54,040 nt of DNA from a virus. This document shows, piece by piece, positions 40,225 to 47,366 of this stretch. The position numbers and the translations under genes were made by a program. The stretch's first letter is position 1. Every line of letters begins with the position of its first letter. The stretch is taken from the IMG/VR virus record IMGVR_UViG_3300023223_000319, positions 1 to 54,040 of that record, one strand, 5' to 3'. Under the pieces are notes generated by a model. That model did not search any database and was not told the origin of the DNA. It was given only the letters and a program-made list of their open reading frames with translations.

Positions 40225-40821
40225 TTACGATTCTTTAACAATCTCGCGGTTTAACTTTCTATACCGCGCTATCTCAATCTCGATATCTTCATGCGTTGGA
40301 AATACCTCTTTTAGTGATGGGTGCGGGCCATTGAGCCAGTCGAGATGATCCTGGCCGTACTCTTTGATAATGAATAGCGTGTACTCATATCGCATTCCTG
40401 ACCCAAACTGATTGCAATACACAGAACATTGCTTGTGAATGTTGGTTAGCTCAAATCTAAGCTCCTTACGCGCCCCTACACTGAGAAAGTGGCCGGCGTC
40501 ATACTTGATGCTAGGGTTAGTCGTTCCGCACGTACAGCAAGGTTTATCGGCTTGTGTGAGGCGAACGTATTTGTTCACCTCTATCTGCAAATCCCCATAC
40601 CATGCGGCACGGCTTTTAATCTTCTTTTTCAGGCGCTTGGTTTCACGGTTAAACTCCTTATTAGCCTTTTTGACGGCTTTAGTCCTATCCTTATCCTGCT
40701 TGTTAGCAGCGAACAATAGCGCACAATTAAACTCATGGAACCAGCCAGCCGGTAGCTTTACGCCATCGGCAGCTGGGAAGTAGTCCTTGCAGTGCTTACA
40801 TTGCTTCTTGCTATTGGCCAT
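40225..40821 (-). CDS. ninG: NinG (Rap)-like recombination protein
   Basis: 198 aa, close to lambda NinG (204 aa). Zinc pattern Cys-Lys-His-Cys at residues 8-11, and Cys-Cys-Thr-Cys-Gly later; Lys-Lys-Lys-Ile-Lys-Ser-Arg and the conserved Gly-His-Phe-Leu-Ser then Phe-Glu-Leu-Thr-Asn-Ile-His-Lys-Gln-Cys and Leu-Asp-Trp-Leu. NinG/Rap is a structure-specific nuclease that resolves recombination intermediates with Red or annealing proteins; here it likely works with the Sak3-like protein. Confidence 0.88.
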   Translation of the reverse strand: MANSKKQCKHCKDYFPAADGVKLPAGWFHEFNCALLFAANKQDKDRTKAVKKANKEFNRETKRLKKKIKSRAAWYGDLQIEVNKYVRLTQADKPCCTCGTTNPSIKYDAGHFLSVGARKELRFELTNIHKQCSVYCNQFGSGMRYEYTLFIIKEYGQDHLDWLNGPHPSLKEVFPTHEDIEIEIARYRKLNREIVKES

Positions 40822-41380
40822 TCATTACATCCTTAATAATCCTGAGTAGACCAGACCTCACTCTTTCGTCTTTTTCGATAACCACCCACTCTAAAATAGC
40901 TGAAGCTTTATGGCTATTATATGCATCGCTTGCTTCATCTGGCGTACCGAATGACCCCAAATGGATATGCTTGCCATGACTCGTTGCCTGAGAAAGATAC
41001 CTTCCAGTTGATCTCCTAAAATTGACACCTGTAGGTAGATTATTTTTAGATATCTTCCTGTGCGTTAAAACCTTGTTCAGCTCTCCGTCGATAAATACAC
41101 ATGTTTCAGGAGAGTATATTTTCTTATTGCACGACAGAATGTCCTTATCTAGATGCATTCCCCTCCATTCTTGAAGCTCTACCCACTCTTTAAAGTTACT
41201 GAACGTCAGCCAATCATCACATACTGTACAGTCAAGATATGTAGGATACTTACTCCTTGTTCTTTTCGAGTAGCATCTCTGAATCATGTTCTTCCAGATG
41301 ACATATATTTTGCAACCCAGAGTCCCTCCCTTGATATCGTTAGTACCAACACCATAAACGCCATTGCATTTACCTGCCAT
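40811..41380 (-). CDS. AP2-domain, HNH-like homing-type protein (paralogue of 613-1212)
   Basis: 189 aa. Shares with the copy at 613 the motifs Tyr-Gly-Val-Gly-Thr-Asn-Asp, Arg-Cys-Tyr-Ser, Cys-Thr-Val-Cys-Asp, Trp-Leu-Thr-Phe-Ser-Asn-Phe-Lys and Leu-Asp-Lys-Asp-Ile-Leu. The C-terminal half has the AP2-like Gly-Lys-His-Ile-His-Leu-Gly-Ser-Phe-Gly-Thr-Pro-Asp-Glu-Ala. It sits between ninB and ninG, a common site for mobile insertions. It overlaps both neighbours (11 bases each), so it looks embedded in the operon. Nuclease activity is doubtful since canonical HNH histidines are not clear. Confidence 0.65.
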   Translation of the reverse strand: MAGKCNGVYGVGTNDIKGGTLGCKIYVIWKNMIQRCYSKRTRSKYPTYLDCTVCDDWLTFSNFKEWVELQEWRGMHLDKDILSCNKKIYSPETCVFIDGELNKVLTHRKISKNNLPTGVNFRRSTGRYLSQATSHGKHIHLGSFGTPDEASDAYNSHKASAILEWVVIEKDERVRSGLLRIIKDVMNGQ

Positions 41381-41951
41381 TTTTTAAGTCCTCTTCATAT
41401 GCCTGCATAAAACGATCAGGAAACGGCACGCCAACACCTAGCTTTTGAGTTGTCGCAACATTCAGCGCTTCGTAGACCACGCTAACCTGATCGGTATCAA
41501 GATCGGTTGTTGACTCCGTGCCAAAGGTATGCTTTTGAACGCCTCGCCACAATCGCTCTTTAACGGCCAATGGCGACCACGGAAAAGCAGCCTCCTTAAA
41601 CAGCTTTGTAAGAACCGCAATCATATCCCAGCCGGCATCGTTCAGCGCTTCTGACAGCATGGTGAAATAAAGGTGCATTGCGCTATTCTGGAGACCTGAC
41701 CGCTTTGATTTGCCAGACTGAATTTTGGTAACAATGATGTTTTGGTCATTGATAAGCCGGTTATCTTCGTCACTCATGGCAGCATAGAGGCGGATATTAC
41801 CCCGAGACTCAACATATACCATTGTCAGCTTCGTTGATTTCTTTGGTCGCACACTAACCGTTACCTCATTGATGCCGGTTAGCGCGTCCTCATCTGCTGG
41901 AGTCTTTGGGCCAAACATGCATTGGCCCATTATTCTGCCAAGCGTGACCAT
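41370..41951 (-). CDS. ninB: NinB-like recombination protein
   Basis: 193 aa (lambda NinB about 146). The C-terminal 120 residues carry the NinB pattern: Ser-Gly-Leu-Gln-Asn-Ser-Ala-Met-His-Leu-Tyr-Phe, Ala-Gly-Trp-Asp-Met, Phe-Pro-Trp-Ser-Pro, Leu-Trp-Arg-Gly-Val-Gln, Val-Pro-Phe-Pro. NinB binds ssDNA and recombination intermediates. ATG overlaps the csrA stop. The extra N-terminus has no known match. Confidence 0.72.
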   Translation of the reverse strand: MVTLGRIMGQCMFGPKTPADEDALTGINEVTVSVRPKKSTKLTMVYVESRGNIRLYAAMSDEDNRLINDQNIIVTKIQSGKSKRSGLQNSAMHLYFTMLSEALNDAGWDMIAVLTKLFKEAAFPWSPLAVKERLWRGVQKHTFGTESTTDLDTDQVSVVYEALNVATTQKLGVGVPFPDRFMQAYEEDLKNGR

Positions 41952-42133
41952 CAGTCTTCGCTCAACTTAACGCCGGCCTTGATGCGCTCGTAAATCTCAA
42001 GGCGGTGGACGGGAATGGATTTGTCAGCATCAATCCCCAGTCGAACCTGATTTCCATTAATGGCAAGAACAGTGATTTTGATATCATCGCCCAGCATGAT
42101 TGACTCTTGATTTCGTCTGGTTAAGATTAAAAT
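41951..42133 (-). CDS. csrA: CsrA-like RNA-binding regulator, ATT start proposed
   Basis: 60 aa, the size of CsrA/RsmA. Reading from ATT at 42133 gives Met/Ile-Leu-Ile-Leu-Thr-Arg-Arg, the invariant CsrA N-terminus. It continues with Gly-Asp-Asp-Ile-Lys-Ile-Thr-Val-Leu, Gly-Asn-Gln-Val-Arg-Leu-Gly-Ile, and Val-His-Arg-Leu-Glu-Ile-Tyr with the RNA-contacting Arg44; Leu4 and Arg6-Arg7 match the RNA-binding edge. GGAG lies seven bases upstream of ATT, and no ATG/GTG/TTG precedes Met13, which would lose strand 1. CsrA dimers bind GGA motifs to repress or stabilise mRNAs; a phage copy could retune host translation or target AGGA-rich ribosome sites. ATT starts are rare, so a sequencing error (ATG to ATT) should be considered. 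Confidence 0.9.
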   Translation of the reverse strand: MLILTRRNQESIMLGDDIKITVLAINGNQVRLGIDADKSIPVHRLEIYERIKAGVKLSED

Positions 42134-42144
42134 GGGCCTTCTCC

Positions 42145-42357
42145 TTATTTATTTGCGATGTAAATACCGTCATCGGTAAGCTTATAAACATAGTCATCAC
42201 CAGACCATCCTGGAGCGTCAAATCTAATTGCCAGTCCACCACGAACAAGATCATCGAATAAAATAGAGTCAGTACAGCCTTTGTCTGTACCGAAAAAATT
42301 ACGATCACCTTTTATGGTATGACGCATTAAATCTTTGTGTTTATCGGTTATAAGCAT
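42145..42357 (-). CDS. hypothetical protein (70 aa)
   Basis: ATG at 42357 with AAGGAAATAAC upstream. Its stop sits within the ribosome site of csrA (11-base gap), so the two are likely coupled. Short beta pattern at the end ([12 protein letters not shown]). A frame at 42084-42308 overlapping it is a shadow. Confidence 0.6.
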   Translation of the reverse strand: MLITDKHKDLMRHTIKGDRNFFGTDKGCTDSILFDDLVRGGLAIRFDAPGWSGDDYVYKLTDDGIYIANK

Positions 42358-42426
42358 GTTATTTCCTTATGTAATAAAAGGGCCGCTACAGCATATATCA
42401 GCGGCAAGAGTTCCCGAGACCTGGGA

Positions 42427-43377
42427 TTAGTAGTTAATCGTTACGTTTGCAATATCCGCGTTACTGATAGCAAGAACAACCTTCTTTGCCATTGCCTCAT
42501 CAAGCCCGACAGCCATTAGAGACTCTTTCGCAGCCTTACGGATAGCTCCGACATGACGCTTATTAGCTTCTCTAGCCTGAATAGCCTCCTCCTCTTGGCG
42601 TAGCAGAAGCTCTTGTCGTGCCATCTCTGCAAACGTAGCCTGTTCTGCGGCGGCATCAGCGTCGATCTTGGCTTGTTTTTCTGCGGCAATACGGTTCTGC
42701 TCGGACAGTGCTGCGGCCTCTTGCGCTGCAATCATGTCACGCTCAGCCCGCTCGGCGGCTTTTTTATTCATCGCTTCCCGCTGATCTAGCTCTGCCTGAT
42801 CGCGCTCTAGCCGCTCTTTCTGCTCGACCAGTAAACGTTCTGCTCGCTCTGTGGCCTCGCGGTTCATGCGCTCTTGTTCCTGGCGCTTGCGCTCCTCTGC
42901 GGCCTCGGCTTCAAGGATGATCTTCGCTGCAATGTCATCATCGCGCTTTTCGTTGAGGAGGAGGCCGATTTCATGGTCAGCCAGCAATAGCGCTGCGTCT
43001 TTCTCTGCTTCAATAGCAGCCACTCTCTCTGCTTCAATAAGAGCCTGTTCAGCCTCCCAGTCAGTCAACGGCTTGCGGGCCTCATCCCGAAGATCATCAC
43101 ACGCATCGCGTAACTTCTTGCGGTTTGCGTCGACAATCTTAGCCTGGCTTTTCCACTCTGATACCATCTCTTTGCCGATAGCGTCAACAGTGGTTTTTAC
43201 CTTCGATACCTTAGCGGCCAGTGACGCTGTTTTCTTGCGCCCGCCAACCGTATCCAGGTTATGCTCATAGCCTCGCACGATATCGGTAAGCTCTGTGATT
43301 GCAGTATCAACGCCGTCGCCGGTAATGAATGCCTGCTCAATGGTAGAGTCGCGAAGTAGTAATAAATCCTTGCTCAT
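42427..43377 (-). CDS. coiled-coil protein, DUF1351-like or TolA-like (316 aa)
   Basis: Long Glu/Ala/Arg-rich helical region from residues about 95 to 275 (Ala-Glu-Arg-Ala-Glu-Arg-Leu-Leu), with a globular N-terminal 90 residues containing Asp-Thr-Val-Gly-Gly-Arg-Lys-Lys-Thr. Proteins of this type often lie beside phage annealing/recombination genes and are thought to bind or regulate them. It overlaps the downstream part of the operon just after the Sak3-like gene (ATGA). Confidence 0.65.
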   Translation of the reverse strand: MSKDLLLLRDSTIEQAFITGDGVDTAITELTDIVRGYEHNLDTVGGRKKTASLAAKVSKVKTTVDAIGKEMVSEWKSQAKIVDANRKKLRDACDDLRDEARKPLTDWEAEQALIEAERVAAIEAEKDAALLLADHEIGLLLNEKRDDDIAAKIILEAEAAEERKRQEQERMNREATERAERLLVEQKERLERDQAELDQREAMNKKAAERAERDMIAAQEAAALSEQNRIAAEKQAKIDADAAAEQATFAEMARQELLLRQEEEAIQAREANKRHVGAIRKAAKESLMAVGLDEAMAKKVVLAISNADIANVTINY

Positions 43378-44084
43378 GGTTGATCCTTATTTGCTTCTAG
43401 TTGAATTTTACGTTTATCTTTGATTTTATTTAGCTGAACAATTAAGGCGCTATCATCATACAGTTTGGCCTTACCTGCCGCCCCCTTAAATACCTGCTTA
43501 AGCTCATTCATTGATGAGGCTGTACTCAATAGACCTTTTACTCCATCTGCCCAGTCTTCGTACTCCTTTTGCTGCGCGGCTCTTTCTTCGATTTGATTCT
43601 CCGCGCCCTCAAGCTTAAACTCATTGCCAACAGCCTTAACATAATCGGGATTATCAAATTCACCCATGAAGATGTCAGCATTAAAGCCAAGCTCTGAAAG
43701 CCCCTTTGTTTTGGCGTTGGTGACGACCTTTTTCCTGGCCTCGTCATCTATCTTCATGTAGCCATTTGCGCCCTGTGTTTGATAACAAGACTTCTCGCTG
43801 GCATGAATTGGTATCTCGCCCCTAACGCCATCGAAATTGAAAAACATAGTTGCGTCGTAAGATAGGATCTTTGTAGTTCCGTATTCACTTTCCTCGAACA
43901 CCTCACTGCCAATAACAACACCCCAGCCAATGCCCTGAACCCCAAACGCCTCAGTAGCGTTTTTAAACTGATAGATAGGAGATATGGCTGTAAATTTGAA
44001 TGCGCCTTTTTGCCCCTCCTTTGTGAACTTGGGATTAGTTTTGCTGACGCTATCCCATAGATCAAGATTACTCACAATTGCCAC
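43374..44084 (-). CDS. Sak3-like single-strand annealing protein (DUF1071-type)
   Basis: 236 aa. Conserved family run: Leu-Trp-Asp-Ser-Val...Thr-Asn-Pro, Ala-Thr-Glu-Ala-Phe-Gly-Val-Gln-Gly-Ile-Gly-Trp-Gly, Ile-Pro-Ile-His-Ala-Ser-Glu-Lys-Ser, Asp-Asp-Glu-Ala-Arg-Lys-Lys-Val and Lys-Gly-Leu-Ser-Glu-Leu-Gly-Phe-Asn-Ala-Asp-Ile-Phe. Such Rad52-like proteins anneal ssDNA in phage recombination. With SSB-like, NinB and NinG it forms a complete annealing set. No matching exonuclease is seen. Confidence 0.75.
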   Translation of the reverse strand: MAIVSNLDLWDSVSKTNPKFTKEGQKGAFKFTAISPIYQFKNATEAFGVQGIGWGVVIGSEVFEESEYGTTKILSYDATMFFNFDGVRGEIPIHASEKSCYQTQGANGYMKIDDEARKKVVTNAKTKGLSELGFNADIFMGEFDNPDYVKAVGNEFKLEGAENQIEERAAQQKEYEDWADGVKGLLSTASSMNELKQVFKGAAGKAKLYDDSALIVQLNKIKDKRKIQLEANKDQP

Positions 44085-44301
44085 CCCGCTTAATATCGGT
44101 ATATTGAATCGGCGCGTTGCTAAATAAGGCGTTCCAGTTCGCTACAGCTTCTTCCTGAGTATGACCGCTACCAGCAGACACTGAGCCATTACCTTTATCT
44201 GCCATTACAGAAAATAGGTCGTGATCGTACCCAGGCATATGGTCGATAATATAGGGTGCGCTACAGCCGGGCGGCTTGATAATATGCGATGCGATTAACA
44301 T
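44068..44301 (-). CDS. hypothetical protein (77 aa)
   Basis: ATG with AAAGGAAATTATC upstream; overlaps the annealing gene start by 17 bases. Gly/Cys/Pro-rich start (Pro-Pro-Gly-Cys-Ser-Ala-Pro-Tyr) and a short helical end (Glu-Glu-Ala-Val-Ala-Asn-Trp-Asn-Ala-Leu). No family recognised. Confidence 0.55.
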   Translation of the reverse strand: MLIASHIIKPPGCSAPYIIDHMPGYDHDLFSVMADKGNGSVSAGSGHTQEEAVANWNALFSNAPIQYTDIKRGGNCE

Positions 44302-44327
44302 GATAATTTCCTTTAAGTGAGCGGTAA

Positions 44328-44528
44328 TTATAACTCGTTGTTGGTGGTGGCATCGTTACGGTTTTTTAATGTGCCAGCCTCGTATCGAAACCCAGCTTCA
44401 AGAATAACAACAGCAATAGCCCAGGGAACCACAAACCGAAAAACACCAATCTCAGAGACGCCAATATCCCAGCCAATATCAAGAACAAACAGAGCTATAA
44501 AGCTAGCTATAATTTTAATGATCATCAC
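44328..44528 (-). CDS. small membrane protein (66 aa)
   Basis: Two hydrophobic stretches (residues about 3-18 and 30-48) predict two spans. Overlaps its upstream neighbour (ATGA). No family recognised. Confidence 0.6.
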   Translation of the reverse strand: MMIIKIIASFIALFVLDIGWDIGVSEIGVFRFVVPWAIAVVILEAGFRYEAGTLKNRNDATTNNEL

Positions 44529-44782
44529 TCATCCCCCTCCAATGCATCCGTTGCCTGCTCACCATTGAACAGTCTTTCTTTGTCGATCATGGCCTGGAGT
44601 ATATCGACCATCACCTTATTAAGCTTTTCTACTCCAGAGTACTGATGATGCATTAGCTCAAATATAGCCTCGGTAGCGTTGCCATCCTTATCAAGGGACA
44701 GCTCAATTAGCGCTTCACGGCGGATAGCAGGGTCAGCCATCATTTCGCGCATTCGATCTGAATAATTTGTTAAGTCAGTCAT
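44525..44782 (-). CDS. hypothetical protein (85 aa)
   Basis: Helical and acidic. Overlaps upstream and downstream genes (4 and 8 bases). Contains Arg-Arg-Glu-Ala-Leu-Ile-Glu-Leu-Ser and Glu-Lys-Leu-Asn-Lys-Val-Met-Val-Asp-Ile. No family recognised. Confidence 0.6.
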   Translation of the reverse strand: MTDLTNYSDRMREMMADPAIRREALIELSLDKDGNATEAIFELMHHQYSGVEKLNKVMVDILQAMIDKERLFNGEQATDALEGDE

Positions 44783-45122
44783 TATCCTGCTCCTTCATTT
44801 TCAGAAATACGATACAGGCGGCGCGTAACTTGTCCTTGTCGTGCTCGTTACGCATATGCCTAGCCCATTCAGTAACGCCGTACTCATCGGGCGCTAACAG
44901 CTTCCACCAAATGGATTCAATAATTGGCCACGCGTCATTCGGGTTATTGCAGTAGTCGTGATGCTCTTTGTGATGGTGTGCAGGGTTTATAGACCAAACT
45001 GAATTAGGATTCCTATCAGTAAATCCAGCGCTGTATGTAGCAATAGGAACGCGGTAATGATCGAGCGCTATAGTAACGGCTACGTTAATCTGAAAGTCAC
45101 TCCACTCATCGTAATTACGCAT
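44775..45122 (-). CDS. DUF2591 (NinX-like) protein (115 aa)
   Basis: Start at 45122 (Met-Arg-Asn-Tyr-Asp-Glu-Trp-Ser-Asp-Phe) because it begins like the family, while the earlier Met adds eight unrelated residues. Family pattern: Asn-Val-Ala-Val-Thr-Ile-Ala-Leu, then Asp-Tyr-Cys-Asn-Asn-Pro-Asn-Asp-Ala-Trp-Pro-Ile-Ile-Glu-Ser. DUF2591 proteins are common in lambdoid nin-type regions; role unknown. Confidence 0.75.
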   Translation of the reverse strand: MRNYDEWSDFQINVAVTIALDHYRVPIATYSAGFTDRNPNSVWSINPAHHHKEHHDYCNNPNDAWPIIESIWWKLLAPDEYGVTEWARHMRNEHDKDKLRAACIVFLKMKEQDND

Positions 45123-45399
45123 AATGACCTCTATTCTGAGCCTCATACTCCAGCATATCAGCCAGCGTATTCTCTTTAGCCTGATTACTTTGATACAGCT
45201 CTATGGCCGCCGCTGATCGTCTATCAACACCTTCTCGATGGAGCTTCGCCGATAGTCTGGCCTCATCCACGTCTTCAATATTATCAACGGTATCAAATAT
45301 GGTAATAATATGGGTGTCAGAAACAGTGATGCGATCATTGCGTACTCCATTATCTAGGAATTCATTAAGTTGATTATCTCTGTAGGCGTCTTCGTTCAT
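45115..45399 (-). CDS. hypothetical protein, first gene of the leftward operon (94 aa)
   Basis: ATG with AAGGAG nine bases upstream. Leads the leftward operon starting at the promoter at 45430-45458. Acidic helix-rich; C-terminal Leu-Ala-Asp-Met-Leu-Glu-Tyr-Glu-Ala-Gln-Asn-Arg. No family recognised. Confidence 0.6.
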   Translation of the reverse strand: MNEDAYRDNQLNEFLDNGVRNDRITVSDTHIITIFDTVDNIEDVDEARLSAKLHREGVDRRSAAAIELYQSNQAKENTLADMLEYEAQNRGHYA

Positions 45400-45429
45400 A
45401 TTGTTAACTCCTTTTGAGTTGATGGCTAA

Positions 45430-45474
45430 ATCATATATTAATAATTAGACATTAACAATAGGGAATGTTATATT
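45430..45474. promoter_or_regulatory. overlapping divergent promoters with a central dyad operator
   Basis: Rightward: TAGACA (45446-45451), 17 bases, TATATT (45469-45474). Leftward: TTGTTA (complement of 45453-45458), 17 bases, TATGAT (complement of 45430-45435). An 18-bp imperfect dyad TAACA...TGTTA (45453-45470) sits in the rightward spacer and overlaps the leftward -35. A regulator bound there would block both. The small HTH protein at 45501 is the obvious candidate. Sequence matches are seen; control is inferred. Confidence 0.7.
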
Positions 45475-45500
45475 TATTTCAAATCAACTGGAGTACGAAA

Positions 45501-45698
45501 ATGAAGCGCGTTAATTTTAAAAAGCTACTGGAACAACTCAAGGCTGCCGGCATCCCTCACTATAAGATTGCCAAGCAACTAAAGGTGACGGCCCCTGCCA
45601 TCAGCCGGATTTACTCTGGCATCACAGCAGACCCTTCACACTCAACCGGTGAGGGTATTATCGCTATGCACAACAAACACGTTAAGGGGATTAAGTAA
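45501..45698 (+). CDS. Cro-like HTH regulator (65 aa)
   Basis: Start at 45501 has CTGGAG ten bases upstream; a longer frame from 45465 lacks one. Helix-turn-helix: His-Tyr-Lys-Ile-Ala-Lys-Gln-Leu-Lys-Val-Thr-Ala-Pro-Ala-Ile-Ser-Arg-Ile-Tyr-Ser (residues about 19-38). Size and divergent promoter position match Cro. No matching CI is seen, so the regulatory circuit may be lytic-only or its partner lies outside the window. Confidence 0.8.
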   Translation: MKRVNFKKLLEQLKAAGIPHYKIAKQLKVTAPAISRIYSGITADPSHSTGEGIIAMHNKHVKGIK

Positions 45699-45976
45699 TG
45701 GAGCAATATTTTGAAGTGGGCGAAGACGTTATTCTTGAGAGTAAGTTAAATCCGCATTTAAACGGAGAGTGTGTCGTTACAGAGGTATCTACAAAGCCGT
45801 CAACATGCGCGTCCACAGGGGAAAGATTTGAATGTAGACCGCACTATAAGTTAACAGTTGATAATCCTTTAGCGAGCTGGTGGAGTCAATCAGCCCTCCG
45901 CAAAAAGCACGAAGGCGGCGACAGCTTTGAATCACTAATGGCCAGCTTAAACAAGGAAAAAACCAATGAGCATTAA
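45698..45976 (+). CDS. hypothetical protein (92 aa)
   Basis: TAATG coupling to the Cro-like gene. Beta-rich N-terminal half (Tyr-Phe-Glu-Val-Gly-Glu-Asp-Val-Ile-Leu) typical of an SH3-like or CarD-like small domain, with two cysteines near residues 26 and 38. Overlaps the next gene by 11 bases. No family recognised. Confidence 0.6.
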   Translation: MEQYFEVGEDVILESKLNPHLNGECVVTEVSTKPSTCASTGERFECRPHYKLTVDNPLASWWSQSALRKKHEGGDSFESLMASLNKEKTNEH

Positions 45977-46304
45977 AGCAATGATAGATGAGATTGATTC
46001 CAAAAAGGCGGAGCTGTTAGGCGGCGAAATGGCAATGATGTCAGTAGCCCCTTATAACAGAGGGCTTCAGCACGCGATCGACATCATCAACAAGCACCTG
46101 GAGGGCATGGTAATTGTGCCGGAGAATCATTTAGACGCCGCGCTTGATATCGAGCCAAACGTGGGTGGCTGCACTCCAGATCAATCAAGCATTAGGGAAC
46201 TAGTCTTTAGACATTACAGGGATATGTTTGATAGAGATGAAGCCCATGATAGAACAACGGAATATATCGCCAGTCTTCTAACAACAGCCAAGGAATCGAA
46301 ATGA
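45966..46304 (+). CDS. hypothetical protein (112 aa)
   Basis: Helical N-terminus and an acidic middle (Asn-His-Leu-Asp-Ala-Ala-Leu-Asp-Ile-Glu). ATGA overlaps both ends. The C-terminal Tyr-Ile-Ala-Ser-Leu-Leu pattern is helical. No family recognised. Confidence 0.55.
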   Translation: MSIKAMIDEIDSKKAELLGGEMAMMSVAPYNRGLQHAIDIINKHLEGMVIVPENHLDAALDIEPNVGGCTPDQSSIRELVFRHYRDMFDRDEAHDRTTEYIASLLTTAKESK

Positions 46305-46549
46305 ATAACGCAGATATGCCAGCAATGCCTAGCGAGTTTAAATACCACAACCCACAGGCCAAGCGTGATTACCATGAGATGAATTCCGGGCTAACCAAGC
46401 GCGAACACTTCGCAGCAATGGCTATGCAGGGGATGCTCAATAATGCAGGCCGGAATGGCTATGAATTTACCAATCAAGAAATTATTGCCGATGACGCTGT
46501 AAATATGGCAAACGCCCTACTGAAAGCACTGGAGAGCAGCAATGAATAA
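46301..46549 (+). CDS. small lambdoid early protein (82 aa)
   Basis: Pattern Asp-Met-Pro-Ala-Met-Pro at the start and Leu-Thr-Lys-Arg-Glu-His-Phe-Ala-Ala-Met-Ala-Met-Gln-Gly is found in a common lambdoid family of unknown role. Overlaps both neighbours. Confidence 0.65.
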   Translation: MNNADMPAMPSEFKYHNPQAKRDYHEMNSGLTKREHFAAMAMQGMLNNAGRNGYEFTNQEIIADDAVNMANALLKALESSNE

Positions 46550-46694
46550 CCAAAAAGGACTAACAACTACCGAGGCTGCCGGCTATCTATTAGCGGCTAT
46601 ACTGGCTTTTGCCCTGGCTGTATCGTATTGCAATGAGGTCGAAGCGGCGTTTATTGAGTGTATTGTTATGCCGGTATGTGAGGTGGTGAAATGA
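46542..46694 (+). CDS. small membrane protein (50 aa)
   Basis: One hydrophobic span (residues about 13-28: Tyr-Leu-Leu-Ala-Ala-Ile-Leu-Ala-Phe-Ala-Leu). Overlaps the preceding gene by eight bases and the HNH gene by four (ATGA). No family recognised. Confidence 0.55.
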   Translation: MNNQKGLTTTEAAGYLLAAILAFALAVSYCNEVEAAFIECIVMPVCEVVK

Positions 46695-47137
46695 GCGACG
46701 GCGATAGATTCTGGAGCAAGGTTGATAAATCTGGTGATAATGGGTGCTGGAACTGGACGGCATCGAAGGCATGGAATGGATATGGGTGCTTTTCTATCAA
46801 GTCGCGCCCAATAAAGGCTCATAGGTATTCATGGGAGATTCACAATAGCGAGCTGTATGATGGTGAGTGCGTGTGCCATAAATGCGACAATCCGGCTTGT
46901 GTAAACCCCGATCATTTATTTGTTGGAAGTCAGATTGACAATATTGCGGACAGGGATTCTAAAAGAAGAATGTCTCACAAACTAAGCGAGTCTGAGGTCG
47001 TATTGATAAGGGGTAGTGATAAGCCTAATGTATTTCTGGCTGCTAGGTACTCGGTTGATCCTTCGACAATATCTCTGATTAAGGGAGGCAAGATATGGAA
47101 TGGATTAGCGTTAAAGATAGAATGCCGAAAAAAATAG
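46691..47137 (+). CDS. HNH homing endonuclease with C-terminal HTH-like region (148 aa)
   Basis: HNH_3-type: Phe-Trp-Ser-Lys-Val-Asp near residue 7, Gly-Cys-Trp-Asn-Trp, Ala-His-Arg-Tyr-Ser-Trp-Glu (His), Val-Cys-His-Lys-Cys-Asp-Asn-Pro-Ala-Cys-Val-Asn-Pro-Asp-His-Leu (the HNH core with zinc Cys). After residue 105 comes a helix pair (Val-Asp-Pro-Ser-Thr-Ile-Ser-Leu-Ile-Lys) typical of NUMOD-type DNA-binding repeats. Such free-standing enzymes cut a target site to spread. It overlaps the small membrane protein and the DUF551 gene, so it may have landed in the operon. Confidence 0.88.
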   Translation: MSDGDRFWSKVDKSGDNGCWNWTASKAWNGYGCFSIKSRPIKAHRYSWEIHNSELYDGECVCHKCDNPACVNPDHLFVGSQIDNIADRDSKRRMSHKLSESEVVLIRGSDKPNVFLAARYSVDPSTISLIKGGKIWNGLALKIECRKK

Positions 47138-47283
47138 GAAAGGTTATTTGGTATCATCCAGCGACTACGGGTAGGACTAATCACTGCGAATATTTAAGAA
47201 TTGATATCGGTGATCTTCCAAATCGACCCGCATCGCACTGGATGCCTCTACCTCCTGCGACACTACCAGAGCCACCACAATGA
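47095..47283 (+). CDS. DUF551-family protein, shortened (62 aa)
   Basis: Starts inside the end of the HNH gene with GGGAGGC upstream. N-terminal Trp-Ile-Ser-Val-Lys-Asp-Arg-Met-Pro and C-terminal Ala-Ser-His-Trp-Met-Pro-Leu-Pro are the two conserved ends of DUF551, but the usual middle (about 40 residues) is much reduced. Function unknown. Confidence 0.75.
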   Translation: MEWISVKDRMPKKIGKVIWYHPATTGRTNHCEYLRIDIGDLPNRPASHWMPLPPATLPEPPQ

Positions 47284-47348
47284 TAAACACACTACTATGG
47301 GTATATATCTGCTTAATGGGCGCGTGGATTTTGATGGGGCTAAGGTAG
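47280..47348 (+). CDS. tiny hydrophobic peptide (22 aa)
   Basis: ATGA overlap with the DUF551 stop; 22 residues almost all hydrophobic (Leu-Trp-Val-Tyr-Ile-Cys-Leu). It ends at the terminator hairpin at 47347. Could be a membrane peptide; weak evidence beyond coupling and composition. Confidence 0.35.
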   Translation: MINTLLWVYICLMGAWILMGLR

Positions 47349-47366
47349 GGGCTTTATCGCCCCTTC
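47347..47366. terminator. convergent terminator
   Basis: AGGGGC (47347-47352) pairs with GCCCCT (47359-47364), six-base loop. It lies between the rightward 45501-47348 operon and the leftward gene ending at 47354. T content after the stem is modest (TTCTT), so strength is uncertain. Confidence 0.55.

Noticed and set aside
39286-40783. Rightward frames opposite YopX, NinG and neighbours
   Set aside because: They overlap conserved minus-strand genes in shadow frames and lack ribosome sites.
42084-42308. Alternative 74-aa frame on the minus strand over csrA and its upstream gene
   Set aside because: It crosses both the 42145-42357 gene and the csrA N-terminus in another frame, has no ribosome site and no family pattern, while csrA conservation fixes the true frame.
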